Shown here piece by piece: positions 1 through 8,113 of a DNA stretch of 64,000 nt. The DNA is from JAVBTT01 sp031556035. Lineage in GTDB: Bacteria; Bacillota; Clostridia; Oscillospirales; UBA929. The stretch spans positions 18,020-82,019 of the forward strand of contig JAVBTT010000009.1 of assembly GCA_031556035.1 (NCBI GenBank), read 5' to 3'. Every line of letters begins with the position of its first letter. The stretch's first letter is position 1. Below the pieces are notes generated by a model. It saw only the letters and a list, made by a program, of their open reading frames with translations. It was not told the origin of the DNA and searched no databases. A program made the position numbers and the translations under genes.

Positions 1-965
1 TTGTCCGCGTCATTTTTCCACGCCTTGCCGTAGGGAGGATTGGACAACATAAAGTCGAACTGGCGGCTGGGGAAGCGGTCATCTGACAGGGTGCTGCCGT
101 AAGCGATATTTTCGGCGCTGCCGCCCTCACCCTTGAGCAACATATCGGCGCGGGTGATGGCGAAGGTTTCGGGGTTGATCTCCTGCCCGAACAAATGAAT
201 AGAAACAGATTTACCGTTCTGCTTGGCAAGGTCATAAAGACGCTCTTGCGATACGGTGAGCATACCGCCCGTGCCGCTCGCGCCGTCGTAGCAGGAGTAG
301 GTCGAGTCCTTGATTTTATCCGCAATCGGCAGAAAGATCAGGTCAGCCATCAGCTCCACCACGTCGCGCGGGGTGAAGTGTTCTCCGGCCTCTTCGTTGT
401 TTTCCTCATTAAAGCGGCGGATCAACTCCTCGAAAACGACGCCCATAGTGTGGTTATCCAGCGCGGGCAGACGAACGCCGCCGACATCATCCAGCACGGG
501 ATAAGGGCTGAGGTTCATCGTCGGCGACACGAATTTCTCAATGACTGCGCCGAGAATGTCGGCATCCACCATCGTATCAATCTGGACGCGGAACTTGAAC
601 TTCTCAAGAATTCCCTGAACATTGGGAGAGAATCCGTCCAAGTATTCGATGAAGTCCGATTTAAGTTTTTGTTGGTTAGCGCGGCTTGTGAGGTCTTTAA
701 GGCGAAACTGTGACGAATTACAGAAAGTCTGCTTCGCTGCTTTGCACAACGCTTCTGTCTGGTTGACAATGCCAGCAGCGTCAAGGTTTTTCGTCATGGC
801 AAGGACATCGTCTTTTGTGGACTCAAGCACAGCGTCTAAACGCCGGATGACGGTCATAGGTAGTATGACGTCACGGTATTTGCCGCGAACATAAACGTCA
901 CGCAAGCAGTCATCGGCTATACCCCATATAAAACTCACAATAGAGTTGTAGGTCTGGTTGTCCAT
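1..965 (-). CDS. hsdM: Type I restriction-modification DNA methyltransferase subunit HsdM, 3' end outside window
   Basis: Adenine-N6 methyltransferase subunit of a type I restriction-modification complex; it modifies DNA together with HsdS and supports HsdR. The frame is open from an ATG at 965 to the window edge (321 codons seen). Visible are the N-terminal helical HsdM region, the EHFTPR segment (residues 195-200) before the SAM-binding fold, motif I DGASGTGG (227-234) and the catalytic NPPY (309-312). A small helix-turn-helix gene lies 19 bp upstream, and both follow the promoter at 1234-1262. The specificity and nuclease subunits are not in the window. The gene is cut only by the window edge; no frameshift is seen. 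It belongs to the mobile region that ends beside tRNA-Pro. Confidence 0.93.
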   Translation of the reverse strand, partial: MDNQTYNSIVSFIWGIADDCLRDVYVRGKYRDVILPMTVIRRLDAVLESTKDDVLAMTKNLDAAGIVNQTEALCKAAKQTFCNSSQFRLKDLTSRANQQKLKSDFIEYLDGFSPNVQGILEKFKFRVQIDTMVDADILGAVIEKFVSPTMNLSPYPVLDDVGGVRLPALDNHTMGVVFEELIRRFNEENNEEAGEHFTPRDVVELMADLIFLPIADKIKDSTYSCYDGASGTGGMLTVSQERLYDLAKQNGKSVSIHLFGQEINPETFAITRADMLLKGEGGSAENIAYGSTLSDDRFPSRQFDFMLSNPPYGKAWKNDAD

Positions 966-984
966 ATTCAGTCGCCCTCTCTGT

Positions 985-1188
985 TCATATCTTTTTATCC
1001 GATTTGGCCTGCCGTGCATCCTTGGTTCTCCCGTCGATTGGTTTGGGTGCATCTTTGGGGATGAGCCAGACCTTGGAGACCCGCACTGCTCCGCTAACTT
1101 TACCCTTTTGGCACAGCGACTGAACCTGCCGTTCCGTGATTCCCCATTTTTCAGACGCCTGCAGTGGCGTAATCCATTCCAGTGACAT
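985..1188 (-). CDS. Small helix-turn-helix DNA-binding protein ahead of hsdM
   Basis: A 67-residue protein with an N-terminal MerR/excisionase-like winged-helix pattern: an ITPLQASEKWGI helix followed by a recognition-helix-like ERQVQSLCQKG segment and a VSKVWLIPK strand. Proteins of this size and pattern often sit directly upstream of type I hsdM genes in Firmicutes and probably bind DNA as regulators. The C-terminus is Lys/Asp-rich. It is first in the transcript from the promoter at 1234-1262, with a GGGAGCAGG-like ribosome binding site before its ATG. The gene arrangement supports a role in controlling the restriction locus, but this is inference. Confidence 0.75.
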   Translation of the reverse strand: MSLEWITPLQASEKWGITERQVQSLCQKGKVSGAVRVSKVWLIPKDAPKPIDGRTKDARQAKSDKKI

Positions 1189-1233
1189 AACCTGCTCCCT
1201 TACCTATAATTACAGCACGTCCATTCTTTCGAT

Positions 1234-1262
1234 ATTATACCACGTTATAACGAACAATACAA
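1234..1262 (-). promoter_or_regulatory. Promoter of the HTH-hsdM transcript
   Basis: On the minus strand, TTGTAT (1257-1262) is followed by a 17-bp spacer and a perfect TATAAT (1234-1239), about 45 bp upstream of the small HTH gene. The spacer contains the palindrome CGTTATAACG, a possible operator for the HTH protein. Confidence 0.6.
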
Positions 1263-1289
1263 TGATGTTGATTGTGTAAAAACTTTTGA

Positions 1290-1326
1290 CAGCAGACGAG
1301 TAAAGTTCTCCTTACATCGTCTGCTG
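1290..1326 (-). terminator. Hairpin terminator after the 123-residue reading frame
   Basis: A perfect 10-bp inverted repeat (CAGCAGACGA at 1290-1299, TCGTCTGCTG at 1317-1326) overlaps the end of the 1312-1683 frame. On the minus strand it is followed by TCAAAAGTTTTT. It separates that frame from the hsd promoter. Confidence 0.6.
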
Positions 1327-1683
1327 CACAAAGTCAGTCTTTTCTCTATCTGGGTATTTATCTGTAACATTAGATAGTTTTTGCTTCAGAGGTATGCCAT
1401 CTACCATAACTAAATCGGAATCATCAATGACGAACGGAGTGAAAGCCCTGTGCATATCACAGGCAACCACCAGGACATTACAGCATGACTGTAATGGGCC
1501 TTCATCACAGCCTTTGAGCGTGATGGAGGCATGGGAATGGGCGATACGATTACCGATAAGTAGGCATTTTTGTAAGTGATTTAGGCGTGCCTTTCCTCCA
1601 GGCCCATGGAGAAAAGATACGCCTTCACGAGCAAAAACGCCGAAACGTAGGAGCGTTCGCCAAGCATAAAAGGTTATTTTCAC
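1312..1683 (-). CDS. Hypothetical protein of the mobile region
   Basis: A 123-residue frame with no family I recognise. It starts MKITFYAWRTLL, contains a central Cys pair (QSCCNVLVV), and has a charged C-terminus. Support for it being a gene: a convincing intrinsic terminator coincides with its stop, and its composition resembles the neighbouring mobile-element genes. Against it: only a weak ribosome binding site precedes the ATG and no homologous motif is evident. It lies between the hsd genes and the recombinases and is transcribed in the hsd direction. It could be accessory cargo or a chance frame. Confidence 0.35.
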   Translation of the reverse strand: MKITFYAWRTLLRFGVFAREGVSFLHGPGGKARLNHLQKCLLIGNRIAHSHASITLKGCDEGPLQSCCNVLVVACDMHRAFTPFVIDDSDLVMVDGIPLKQKLSNVTDKYPDREKTDFVQQTM

Positions 1684-1975
1684 GTCGCAAGACGGGAATA
1701 TAACCAGTTTATGCGCCGCAACGAAGTTTCTATTTGAAGATTTCGTTCCTATCCGACAAAGCGAAGAGCGCCTGTAGGATCTGATACACCCGACAGATAC
1801 GGAGTTCTGGAACCTCCTTTGAGGGAATATGCCCGTGAGGCCATTCTTTCAAAGCTCATAAAATCCAGTGTATGCAATGAACACACGGCGTGTTTAGCGG
1901 TTTTCACGATAGAAAAACCGTAAAGATGCATCGTAAAAGAGACTATCATTAACTACCGAAATGGAGGTGAAAAAA
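1684..1975. other. Gap without a confident gene
   Basis: About 290 bp ahead of the tyrosine recombinase. A plus-strand frame of about 60 codons without an ATG (stop near 1922) and a minus-strand 66-codon frame cross it; neither has convincing start signals. This may be the remnant of an older gene or the leader of the recombinase gene. Confidence 0.3.
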
Positions 1976-2890
1976 ATGGGAAGGCACATTAGCCTCGGTT
2001 ATCAGATTGCCACATGTGGCGGTTTATCCGAGGTAGAAAACAGGAGGACACGCGAACAGTACACAAAGCATGCAAAAGAGTTTGGCAGCTTTTGCAAGAG
2101 GGAGTTTGGTTGCCGGGATTTCGAGGACTGTAGGCCCTTTATTCAGGAATACTCCAAAGTATTGATCGACAAACAGGTCTCCGCAAGCACTATTCACACC
2201 TATCTCGCCGCTATATGCCGAGCTTGGCAAGTTCCAATGCACGAGATTGAGAAGCCCCGGCGGATTTCCGCCCGGAACACACGCAGCAGGGGCGTGAAGC
2301 GATCGGATGCCCGCGTCGATGCGCGAGCATCCGCGTCACAACCGCTGGTCGACTTTCAAAAGGTCGTTGGTATCCGGCGAAGCGAATTACGGAATTTGCG
2401 AGGCGGCAGTTTCAAACAGGACGAGAGTGGTTACTGGTGTGTAGAAGTATTGAAAGGAAAGGGCGGTAAGTATCAGCTTCAACGGATTCCGGAAAGCCAG
2501 GTTGCGTTTATCCGAGCCTATTTCGATGGCAGACACGCCTATGTATTCAGCAAAGATGAACTGAACAACAAAATAGACCTGCACGCGCTGCGGGCACAGG
2601 CAGCGAGAGAGCGCTATCACGAGTATGAGCATCGTCTGCGCACTGATCCGATCTATCGCCATAAGCTAGAATCCGAAATTAGAGCAAGATGGCGGTTGTA
2701 CAACAAGCGACGATTTGATCCGAAGGACGTGATCGGTGAATACCGACTTCGCGGGCCAAACCGGGAACTGGCACTGAAGAAAGGACTCCCGGTGGTCTAC
2801 GACCGGATGGCGCTCATGGCCGTATCGATCTTTCATTTGAGCCACTGGCGGCTTGACGTCACGGTGTCCAATTACATGCTGGCATCGTAA
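1976..2890 (+). CDS. Tyrosine recombinase/integrase with a long insertion in the catalytic domain
   Basis: Site-specific recombinase of the phage-integrase fold, probably acting on the ends of the resident mobile element. The 304-residue protein (start 1976, with GGAGGTG 6 bp upstream; the ATG at 1961 overlaps that site) has an N-terminal SAM-like core-binding domain (about 25-95) and then the catalytic set: Arg in GIRRSEL (134), the LKGKGGK beta-hairpin lysine (about 161-165), HALR box (His203, Arg206), HLSHWR (His290/Trp291) and the nucleophile Tyr300 in SNYML. Between the HALR box and the last motif lies an unusually long charged stretch (about 207-275). A cluster of Arg codons at 100-120 looks like a flexible linker. 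It precedes a TnpW-like gene and a serine recombinase, an arrangement typical of Clostridial mobile elements. Confidence 0.75.
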   Translation: MGRHISLGYQIATCGGLSEVENRRTREQYTKHAKEFGSFCKREFGCRDFEDCRPFIQEYSKVLIDKQVSASTIHTYLAAICRAWQVPMHEIEKPRRISARNTRSRGVKRSDARVDARASASQPLVDFQKVVGIRRSELRNLRGGSFKQDESGYWCVEVLKGKGGKYQLQRIPESQVAFIRAYFDGRHAYVFSKDELNNKIDLHALRAQAARERYHEYEHRLRTDPIYRHKLESEIRARWRLYNKRRFDPKDVIGEYRLRGPNRELALKKGLPVVYDRMALMAVSIFHLSHWRLDVTVSNYMLAS

Positions 2891-2993
2891 AAAAATACAT
2901 TGCGACGATTACACAACAAAACAAACCACAGCATAGGACCTGCCTACAAATCAAGGAAGGAGTGATCGTAATCCATCGCGGAAAGGTTCCAAA

Positions 2994-3167
2994 ATGGAAC
3001 AGAAGAGAAATTATGAGGCGTCGGTTCAGCAAGCAAATAACACGCGGCAATATGAGGTCGGCGGCATCATCTTTCTGGTTAACGCAGTCTACAGAGAAGA
3101 TGGAGAGCCTATCGATATCCTGCTGAAAAAGCTGTTGAATCGGGAGGTCGAAAATGCCCGCTTATAG
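2994..3167 (+). CDS. TnpW-like small transposon protein
   Basis: A 57-residue frame that I match by pattern to the small TnpW family of Tn4451/Tn4453-type elements: a short polar N-terminus, then the core EVGGIIFLVNAVYRED and a charged LLKKLLNREVEN tail. These proteins are encoded just upstream of the large serine recombinase TnpX; their function is unknown. The start codon has only a weak purine-rich ribosome binding site. The position 87 bp ahead of the recombinase supports the assignment. Confidence 0.6.
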   Translation: MEQKRNYEASVQQANNTRQYEVGGIIFLVNAVYREDGEPIDILLKKLLNREVENARL

Positions 3168-3254
3168 CCTACTTTTACTCGACTTTAAGTTTCAATCATG
3201 GTATCATTTATCCCATGTAAATGCTGCCTGTTTGACTGCCGGGGAGGAGGATAT

Positions 3255-4961
3255 ATGAAACAGTCAAACAGCAAAAAATCGAGTGCAAAAACTGCCGCGC
3301 TTTACGTGCGGCTCTCGCGGGACGATGGTCTCGAAGGCGAATCGAACAGCATCCAGAATCAGAAGAGACTGCTCTCCAGGATTGCGAAGGACAAGGGGTA
3401 TGTTGATATACGCACCTTCTGCGACGACGGAATCTCGGGCACGACTGAAAACCGCTCCGGATACCGGCAGTTAATTGCAGAAATAGAGGCAGGGAATATC
3501 AGCGCCCTCTTTATCAAGGATTGGTCGCGCCTGACGCGAGACCAGGGTGTTTTCCTCAAACTGTCACGCATGGTGCTTCCGAAGCATGATATACGCCTAG
3601 TGTCTGTCATGGACGGCACCGACTCCGCCGAAGGCGAGGATGACCTAGCTTCGTTCCGCGGCTTGATGAATGAGATGTACGCCCAAGACATCAGTAAGAA
3701 GCGCCGTGCCACCAACAGGGTGAAAGGCGCTGCGGGGGAACCGCTGTCCCCCCCGCCGTATGGCTATCGGAAAGACCCCACCAATCCCAAACGCTGGGTG
3801 GTTGACGAGGAAGCAGCCACTGTGGTGCGCCGCATCTTCAGCATGACGCTGGAGGGATTCGGTACTGAGCAGATTGCCGCAGCGCTGTCGGAAGGCCGCA
3901 TTCTGACGCCCCTGTTCTACTGGAAAAGCAAAGGCATCAGCCGTTCGGGAAAGATGCCTGAACGGGAGCCCTGCAGGTGGGTCTGCTCGACAGTAATCAA
4001 AATTCTTTCGATGCAGGAATATTGTGGGGATGTCATCAACTTCAAGACTTACTCGAAGTCCTTCTGGCTCAAAGAGCGCATTAGGAACGCCGATGAGAAC
4101 ATGGCTATATTCCACGATGTCCATGAGGCGATTATCGACCGGGCGACTTTTGAGAAGGTCAAAAGCAAGCGTGGAAAGACCCGGAAGCGCAAGACGGTCG
4201 AAGGCGAGAAGAACATGTTCTCAGGCTTACTGGTCTGCGCTGACTGCGGACACAACATGCACTACCATTTTAATCAAAAGAACCCGGAAATCCGGTATTT
4301 CAACTGTTCCAACTACAGCGGCGACCGGGGCTCCTGCCATGCAACGCACTACATTCGAGTGGATTTTCTGGAGCAGGTGGTACTTGGAGAGATGAAGCGG
4401 TTGATGTTATTCGCCCGCAGACATGAGAACGCTTTTGCGGAGCTGGCCATGGGCTATTCCCTCAAGGCCTCCCAGGATGAGCGCGATATGAAGCAAAAGG
4501 TGCTCTATGCCAAAAACGCGCGGATTCGGGAGATCGACAGGCTGATTGAGCGACTGTATGAAGACAATGTGGCTGGTAGGGTTTCTGACGAGCGATTTAC
4601 GCGCATGACGGCCAGCTATGAATCTGAGCAAAGTGCGCTGATGGAGGAAGCCAATGCGTTCACCGCAGAGCTTGCAAAAGTGAACGATAGTGCCATGACA
4701 ACTGTGAATTTTCTTTCCACCGTCCGTAAATACACCCGCGCAAAGAAGCTGACGCAACTTATGCTTAGCGAACTCATAGCCCGCATCGAGGTCTATCATG
4801 CAGAAAAGATGGACGGGAAGAAAATCCAGCGGCTTAAGATTCACTATCACTGTATCGGGGATCTTGACATTCCGGATATCCTGCCCGAACTCAATGTGTG
4901 CATAAAAACAAGGAAAGGCGTAGCCGTCAGCTATGCAACAAACGGGTCATTCCCGGGATAA
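3255..4961 (+). CDS. Large serine recombinase, TnpX-like
   Basis: Site-specific recombinase that excises and inserts the element through a serine-DNA intermediate. From the start at 3255 (GGGGAGGAGG just upstream; the earlier ATG at 3198 lacks a site) the protein has 568 residues. The resolvase domain covers about 12-165 with nucleophile Ser21 in YVRLSRDD and the SIQNQ and DWSRLTRD motifs. The recombinase domain follows (about 180-290), then a zinc ribbon (CADCGHNM ... CSNYSGDRGSC, about 330-360), a coiled-coil stretch (about 390-470) and a C-terminal DUF4368-like region. The stop lies 43 bp from the 3' end of tRNA-Pro, so this is the terminal gene of the element. A strong hairpin follows immediately. 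Confidence 0.9.
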   Translation: MKQSNSKKSSAKTAALYVRLSRDDGLEGESNSIQNQKRLLSRIAKDKGYVDIRTFCDDGISGTTENRSGYRQLIAEIEAGNISALFIKDWSRLTRDQGVFLKLSRMVLPKHDIRLVSVMDGTDSAEGEDDLASFRGLMNEMYAQDISKKRRATNRVKGAAGEPLSPPPYGYRKDPTNPKRWVVDEEAATVVRRIFSMTLEGFGTEQIAAALSEGRILTPLFYWKSKGISRSGKMPEREPCRWVCSTVIKILSMQEYCGDVINFKTYSKSFWLKERIRNADENMAIFHDVHEAIIDRATFEKVKSKRGKTRKRKTVEGEKNMFSGLLVCADCGHNMHYHFNQKNPEIRYFNCSNYSGDRGSCHATHYIRVDFLEQVVLGEMKRLMLFARRHENAFAELAMGYSLKASQDERDMKQKVLYAKNARIREIDRLIERLYEDNVAGRVSDERFTRMTASYESEQSALMEEANAFTAELAKVNDSAMTTVNFLSTVRKYTRAKKLTQLMLSELIARIEVYHAEKMDGKKIQRLKIHYHCIGDLDIPDILPELNVCIKTRKGVAVSYATNGSFPG

Positions 4962-4963
4962 AA

Positions 4964-4999
4964 AAGTGTTCTCACAACTCAGTTGCTGTAAGAACACTT
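4964..4999. terminator. Long hairpin between serine recombinase and tRNA-Pro
   Basis: AAGTGTTCT (4964-4972) and AGAACACTT (4991-4999) form a perfect 9-bp stem enclosing a smaller CAACT/AGTTG stem. It lies 2 bp after the recombinase stop and 4 bp from the tRNA CCA end. It can terminate either transcript and may also belong to the element end. Confidence 0.65.
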
Positions 5000-5003
5000 C
5001 GAC

Positions 5004-5080
5004 TGGTCCGAGTGACAGGATTTGAACCTGCGGCCTCATGCTCCCAAAGCACGCGCGCTACCAGCTGCGCCACACCCGGA
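5004..5080 (-). tRNA. tRNA-Pro (anticodon TGG), CCA encoded
   Basis: A 77-nt cloverleaf on the minus strand. The acceptor stem TCCGGGT/ACTCGGA has one G-U pair, the anticodon stem is CGTGC/GCATG around loop TTTGGGA, the T-loop is TTCAAAT, and the CCA is genomic. The TGG anticodon reads proline codons. The 3' end faces the mobile element that carries the serine recombinase. Confidence 0.95.
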
Positions 5081-5089
5081 TATTCATTT

Positions 5090-5118
5090 ATTATAGCAAA
5101 CCGGGATTGATTTGTAAA
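5090..5118 (-). promoter_or_regulatory. Promoter of tRNA-Pro
   Basis: TTTACA (5113-5118), a 17-bp spacer and TATAAT (5090-5095) on the minus strand, 10 bp before the tRNA 5' end. Confidence 0.75.
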
Positions 5119-5158
5119 TAAGCTGATGCTATTCCCTGCTAAAACCTTGCGTCCAGAA

Positions 5159-5218
5159 ATATGCAGAAGCTTGCAGCGGCAAGCCTCTGCATATTATTTT
5201 GTCTGCTCGTTAAGCAGA
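5159..5218. terminator. Two hairpins downstream of the acyl-CoA ligase
   Basis: A long stem at 5159-5192 (ATATGCAGA and partner, inner AGCTTGC/GGCAAGC-like pairing) is followed by a smaller one at 5202-5218 (TCTGCT/AGCAGA). They separate the ligase gene at 5262 from the tRNA-Pro promoter and probably end the ligase transcript. A T-rich run lies on the plus side. Confidence 0.55.
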
Positions 5219-5261
5219 TATTAGTATACCGCCGTCAGGCATAAAACGGGTATCAGCGGCA

Positions 5262-6941
5262 TTACGTCCTGCCGCGCTCCCCGTCCCTCTCCCTGATCTC
5301 GACCCTCCTGATCTTGCCCGAGATCGTCTTGGGCAGGCTCTCCGCGTACTCGACGACGCGGGGGTACTTATAGGGCGCGGTCACCCTCTTGACGTGGTTC
5401 TGGAGCTCCTTCGTCAGCTCAGGCGACGGCGAATAGCCTGTGGACAGCACTATAGTGGCCTTGACGGCCATGCCCCTGTCCGGATCCGGGACGCCGGTGA
5501 CGGCGCACTCCAGCACGGCCGGGTGCTCCATCAGCGCGGACTCCACCTCAAACGGCCCTATGCGGTAGCCCGAGGATTTTATAACGTCGTCGGTGCGCCC
5601 GACATACCACAGAAAGCCCATTTCGTCCCGCCAGGCCGTGTCCCCGGTGTGGTAGAGCCCGTCGTGCCAGACCTCCCGCGTGCGCTCCTCGTCCCTGTAA
5701 TAGCCTGAGAACATCCCAAAGGGCTTGCCTCCGCCCTCCTCGTCTGTTCGTATGACGATCTCCCCCGTGACGCCGGGCCCGACCTCGTTGCCGTCCATAT
5801 CCGCGACCAGCATCCTGTGACCCGGCGCGGGGATGCCCATCGAGCCAAGGCGCGGCTGCATCCACGGGTAGCCCGTCCAGCAGCAAAGCGTCGTCTCGGA
5901 CTGGCCGAAGCCCTCGAATATCTTGAGCCCCGTCTCACGGAGCCAGACCTTGTATACCTCGGGATTGAGCGCCTCGCCCGCCGTGGAGGCGTGCCGAAGC
6001 GCGCTCAGGTCGTATGCCCTGAGGTCCTCCTTTATCATATAGCGGTACATTGTCGGCGGCGCGCAGAATGTCGTCACCCTGTACTTCGCGATCTTCTCCA
6101 GGATGTCCTTCGCGTCGAACTTCACAAAATCGTAGGTGAACACGGCGCTGCCCGCCAGCCACTGGCTGTACATCTTGCCCCACAAGCTTTTCAGCCAGCC
6201 GGTGTCCGAGATGGTCAAGTGGAGCCCGCCCTCCTCGCAGCGGTGCCAGAAGCAGCCCGTGAGTATGTGCCCCAGCGGGTAGGTGTAATCGTGCCAGACC
6301 ATCTTGGGGTAGCCGGTCGTGCCGGACGAAAACGCCATCAGCATCATCTCGTCCTTTTTGTTCTGCACCCGCTCGAAGCTGCCGGAATGCGTTTCGGCAA
6401 GCGCGTCAAAATCCAGCCAGCCGTCCCGTTCGCCGCCGAAGACAGCCTTGATCTCCACGGTCGAGCACTCGGCCTCCGCCGCTTCAAAGGTGGCCGGCAC
6501 ATTGTAGTCCGGGGTGCACAGCAGCATCTTGATTCCGGCGGCGTTGCAGCGGTATACGAAGTCCTTGGGCGTGAGCTGCCAGGTGGCGGGAACCGCCACC
6601 GCCCCCATCCGGTGCAGCGCCATCAGCGCCGGCCAGTAACGCCAGTCGCGCCCCAGCACCAGCAGCACCAGGTCGCCCCTGGATACCCCGGCGCTTTTGA
6701 AAAAATTCGCGTACTGGCAGCTGAGGCGGCGGATGTCCTCAAAGCTCAGGCGTTTCTCGTCGCCGTCCCGGCTGACCCAGAGCAGGGCGAGCGCGTCCGG
6801 GGTGTCCGCAGCGAGCCTGTCCAGGCAGTCGCAGGCGAAGTTGAAATTATCCGGCGCGTTGATTTTGTAGTTTTTGTTCAGGTCCTCAAGTGTCGCGTAA
6901 TCGTCCCGGCTTCTGCCGGTGTAAAGCTCATATAACGGCAT
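5262..6941 (-). CDS. AMP-forming acyl-CoA synthetase (ANL superfamily)
   Basis: Cytosolic ligase that adenylates a carboxylic acid with ATP and transfers the acyl group to CoA. The 559-residue length fits the medium-chain/benzoate-type group. Core motifs: P-loop-like MAFSSGTTGYPKM (about 205-217), GFGQSETT (about 345), YHTGD (about 435), the hinge GRTDDVIKSSGYRIGPFEVE and the C-terminal PKTISGKIRR carrying the catalytic lysine. All catalytic motifs are intact. The acid substrate cannot be told from sequence. It starts with ATG after AGAGGAG and lies 47 bp downstream of an XRE-cupin regulator in the same direction, a pairing that suggests regulation by an acid or its CoA ester. Confidence 0.92.
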   Translation of the reverse strand: MPLYELYTGRSRDDYATLEDLNKNYKINAPDNFNFACDCLDRLAADTPDALALLWVSRDGDEKRLSFEDIRRLSCQYANFFKSAGVSRGDLVLLVLGRDWRYWPALMALHRMGAVAVPATWQLTPKDFVYRCNAAGIKMLLCTPDYNVPATFEAAEAECSTVEIKAVFGGERDGWLDFDALAETHSGSFERVQNKKDEMMLMAFSSGTTGYPKMVWHDYTYPLGHILTGCFWHRCEEGGLHLTISDTGWLKSLWGKMYSQWLAGSAVFTYDFVKFDAKDILEKIAKYRVTTFCAPPTMYRYMIKEDLRAYDLSALRHASTAGEALNPEVYKVWLRETGLKIFEGFGQSETTLCCWTGYPWMQPRLGSMGIPAPGHRMLVADMDGNEVGPGVTGEIVIRTDEEGGGKPFGMFSGYYRDEERTREVWHDGLYHTGDTAWRDEMGFLWYVGRTDDVIKSSGYRIGPFEVESALMEHPAVLECAVTGVPDPDRGMAVKATIVLSTGYSPSPELTKELQNHVKRVTAPYKYPRVVEYAESLPKTISGKIRRVEIRERDGERGRT

Positions 6942-6988
6942 GGTATTATCTCCTCTCTGCGGCGTCGCTCCGCGTGCCGGACAAGTGC

Positions 6989-7543
6989 CTAATTCATCAC
7001 AACCGCCAAAAAGGTCGCGGGCGCGTTGCCCAGCGCCTTCATCGCGTGGGGAACCGCGCTGTTGAAATACACGCTGTCCCCCTCGTTCAAAACATACGAA
7101 ATTTCGCCGATGTAAAATGTCATGGAGCCGGAGAGCATCAGGTTGAACTCCTGCCCGTCGTGGGAGTGGAGCGCGGGCCTCTCCTCGGCCTTGGGCTCGA
7201 CTGTTACCAGGAACGGCTCGGCCCTCTTGTCCCGGAAGGTAAACGCCAGGTGCTTGTAGCTGTAGGCCGCCCGGCGGTCTATCGCCAGACCCTGGCCCTT
7301 GCGGACGACGCAGCAGGTGGAAAGCCTGGGGCTCTCGCCCGTTATCAGGTCGATCACGTCCACCCCGAGTATCTGCGCGGCGTTGTGAAGGAACGAAAAG
7401 GAGAAATCCCTGCCGCCCGCCTCATAGCTGGCCAGCTCCTGGGCCGATACCCCAAGCCTCTCGGCGAAAGCCTCCGGCGTAAAGTCCATAATAGAGCGGA
7501 GATCGGACAATCTGCGGCCAATATCCTTCAGTTGCTCGGTCAT
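6989..7543 (-). CDS. XRE-family regulator with C-terminal cupin sensor
   Basis: A 184-residue transcription regulator. An XRE helix-turn-helix occupies about residues 8-65 (AFAERLGVSAQELASYEAGGR), and a small cupin barrel occupies about 115-182 with the metal-site pattern HSHDGQEFN ... VPHAM. This class senses small molecules and often controls a neighbouring metabolic gene. It is the first gene of a two-gene unit with the acyl-CoA synthetase 47 bp downstream. The start ATG at 7543 follows AAGGGGG. A 9-bp palindrome about 50 bp upstream (7591-7613) is a candidate autoregulatory operator. Confidence 0.88.
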   Translation of the reverse strand: MTEQLKDIGRRLSDLRSIMDFTPEAFAERLGVSAQELASYEAGGRDFSFSFLHNAAQILGVDVIDLITGESPRLSTCCVVRKGQGLAIDRRAAYSYKHLAFTFRDKRAEPFLVTVEPKAEERPALHSHDGQEFNLMLSGSMTFYIGEISYVLNEGDSVYFNSAVPHAMKALGNAPATFLAVVMN

Positions 7544-7590
7544 TAGCTGTACCCCCTTAATTTAGTATGCCAAAGCGTGATATATATAAT

Positions 7591-7613
7591 ATAATGCGCT
7601 CAGCGCGCATTAT
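7591..7613. promoter_or_regulatory. Palindromic operator candidate upstream of XRE-cupin gene
   Basis: ATAATGCGC, 5 bp, GCGCATTAT: a perfect 9-bp inverted repeat in an AT-rich stretch 48 bp upstream of the regulator start. It could equally form a hairpin. Confidence 0.45.
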
Positions 7614-7671
7614 CACTGATGGGGCGAATTCAATAAGGCTCTGGAAGATGAGAAAAACGCCCATCCTTTCC

Positions 7672-8113
7672 CCTCACTGGAGGGGTGCCGCCCGCAGGGC
7701 GGCGGGGTGGTTGTGCGCTCCGCGTCCCTCTCCGGCGCTCCGCGTCCCTCTCCCAAAGGGAGAGGCGAGTACACATTGGCTCTCCCCTTGGGAGAGCTGG
7801 CCCCGCAGGGTCTGAGAGGGTGGTCTCCCGAATCCCTCCACCGTCCCCCACGGCGGGCGAATAATATTCGCCCCTACAGGAGACGCCCCATTCCCCTCCT
7901 TGGAGGGGTGCCGCCCGAAGGCGGCGGGGTGGTCACGCGGGGGCTTCGCTCTTCGGATGATGTCAAGCTGCGCTCCCCGCTTGCGCTCCGGCTTTGCCTG
8001 CGTCCGCTTCGCGGACTGCGCCAAACGCCTGCGCGCAGTTCGCAAATAAGCTGCGTCGTGCGCTCCGTTGCTCCTTGCTTATTTGCTCACACGCGGGGGC
8101 TTCGCTCTTCGGA
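7672..8113. repeat. Repeat array: inverted D, E, F, D and G modules
   Basis: A mosaic of palindromes, all inverted relative to the arrays after 17 kb. Two D-type units (GGAGGGGTGCC and partners, near 7678-7715 and 7895-7935), an E unit (7735-7830), an F hairpin ending CGCCCCTAC (7853-7876) and one long G unit (7938-8113). The last bases of G overlap the coding 3' end of the EIIC-EAL gene. No gene is credible here. Confidence 0.8.

Noticed and set aside
515..784. An 89-codon minus-strand frame inside hsdM
   Set aside because: It is out of frame with the continuous HsdM frame that runs from 965 to the window edge and carries the methyltransferase motifs.
1749..1949. A 66-codon minus-strand frame
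   Set aside because: No ribosome binding site, no recognisable pattern and no supporting promoter or terminator.
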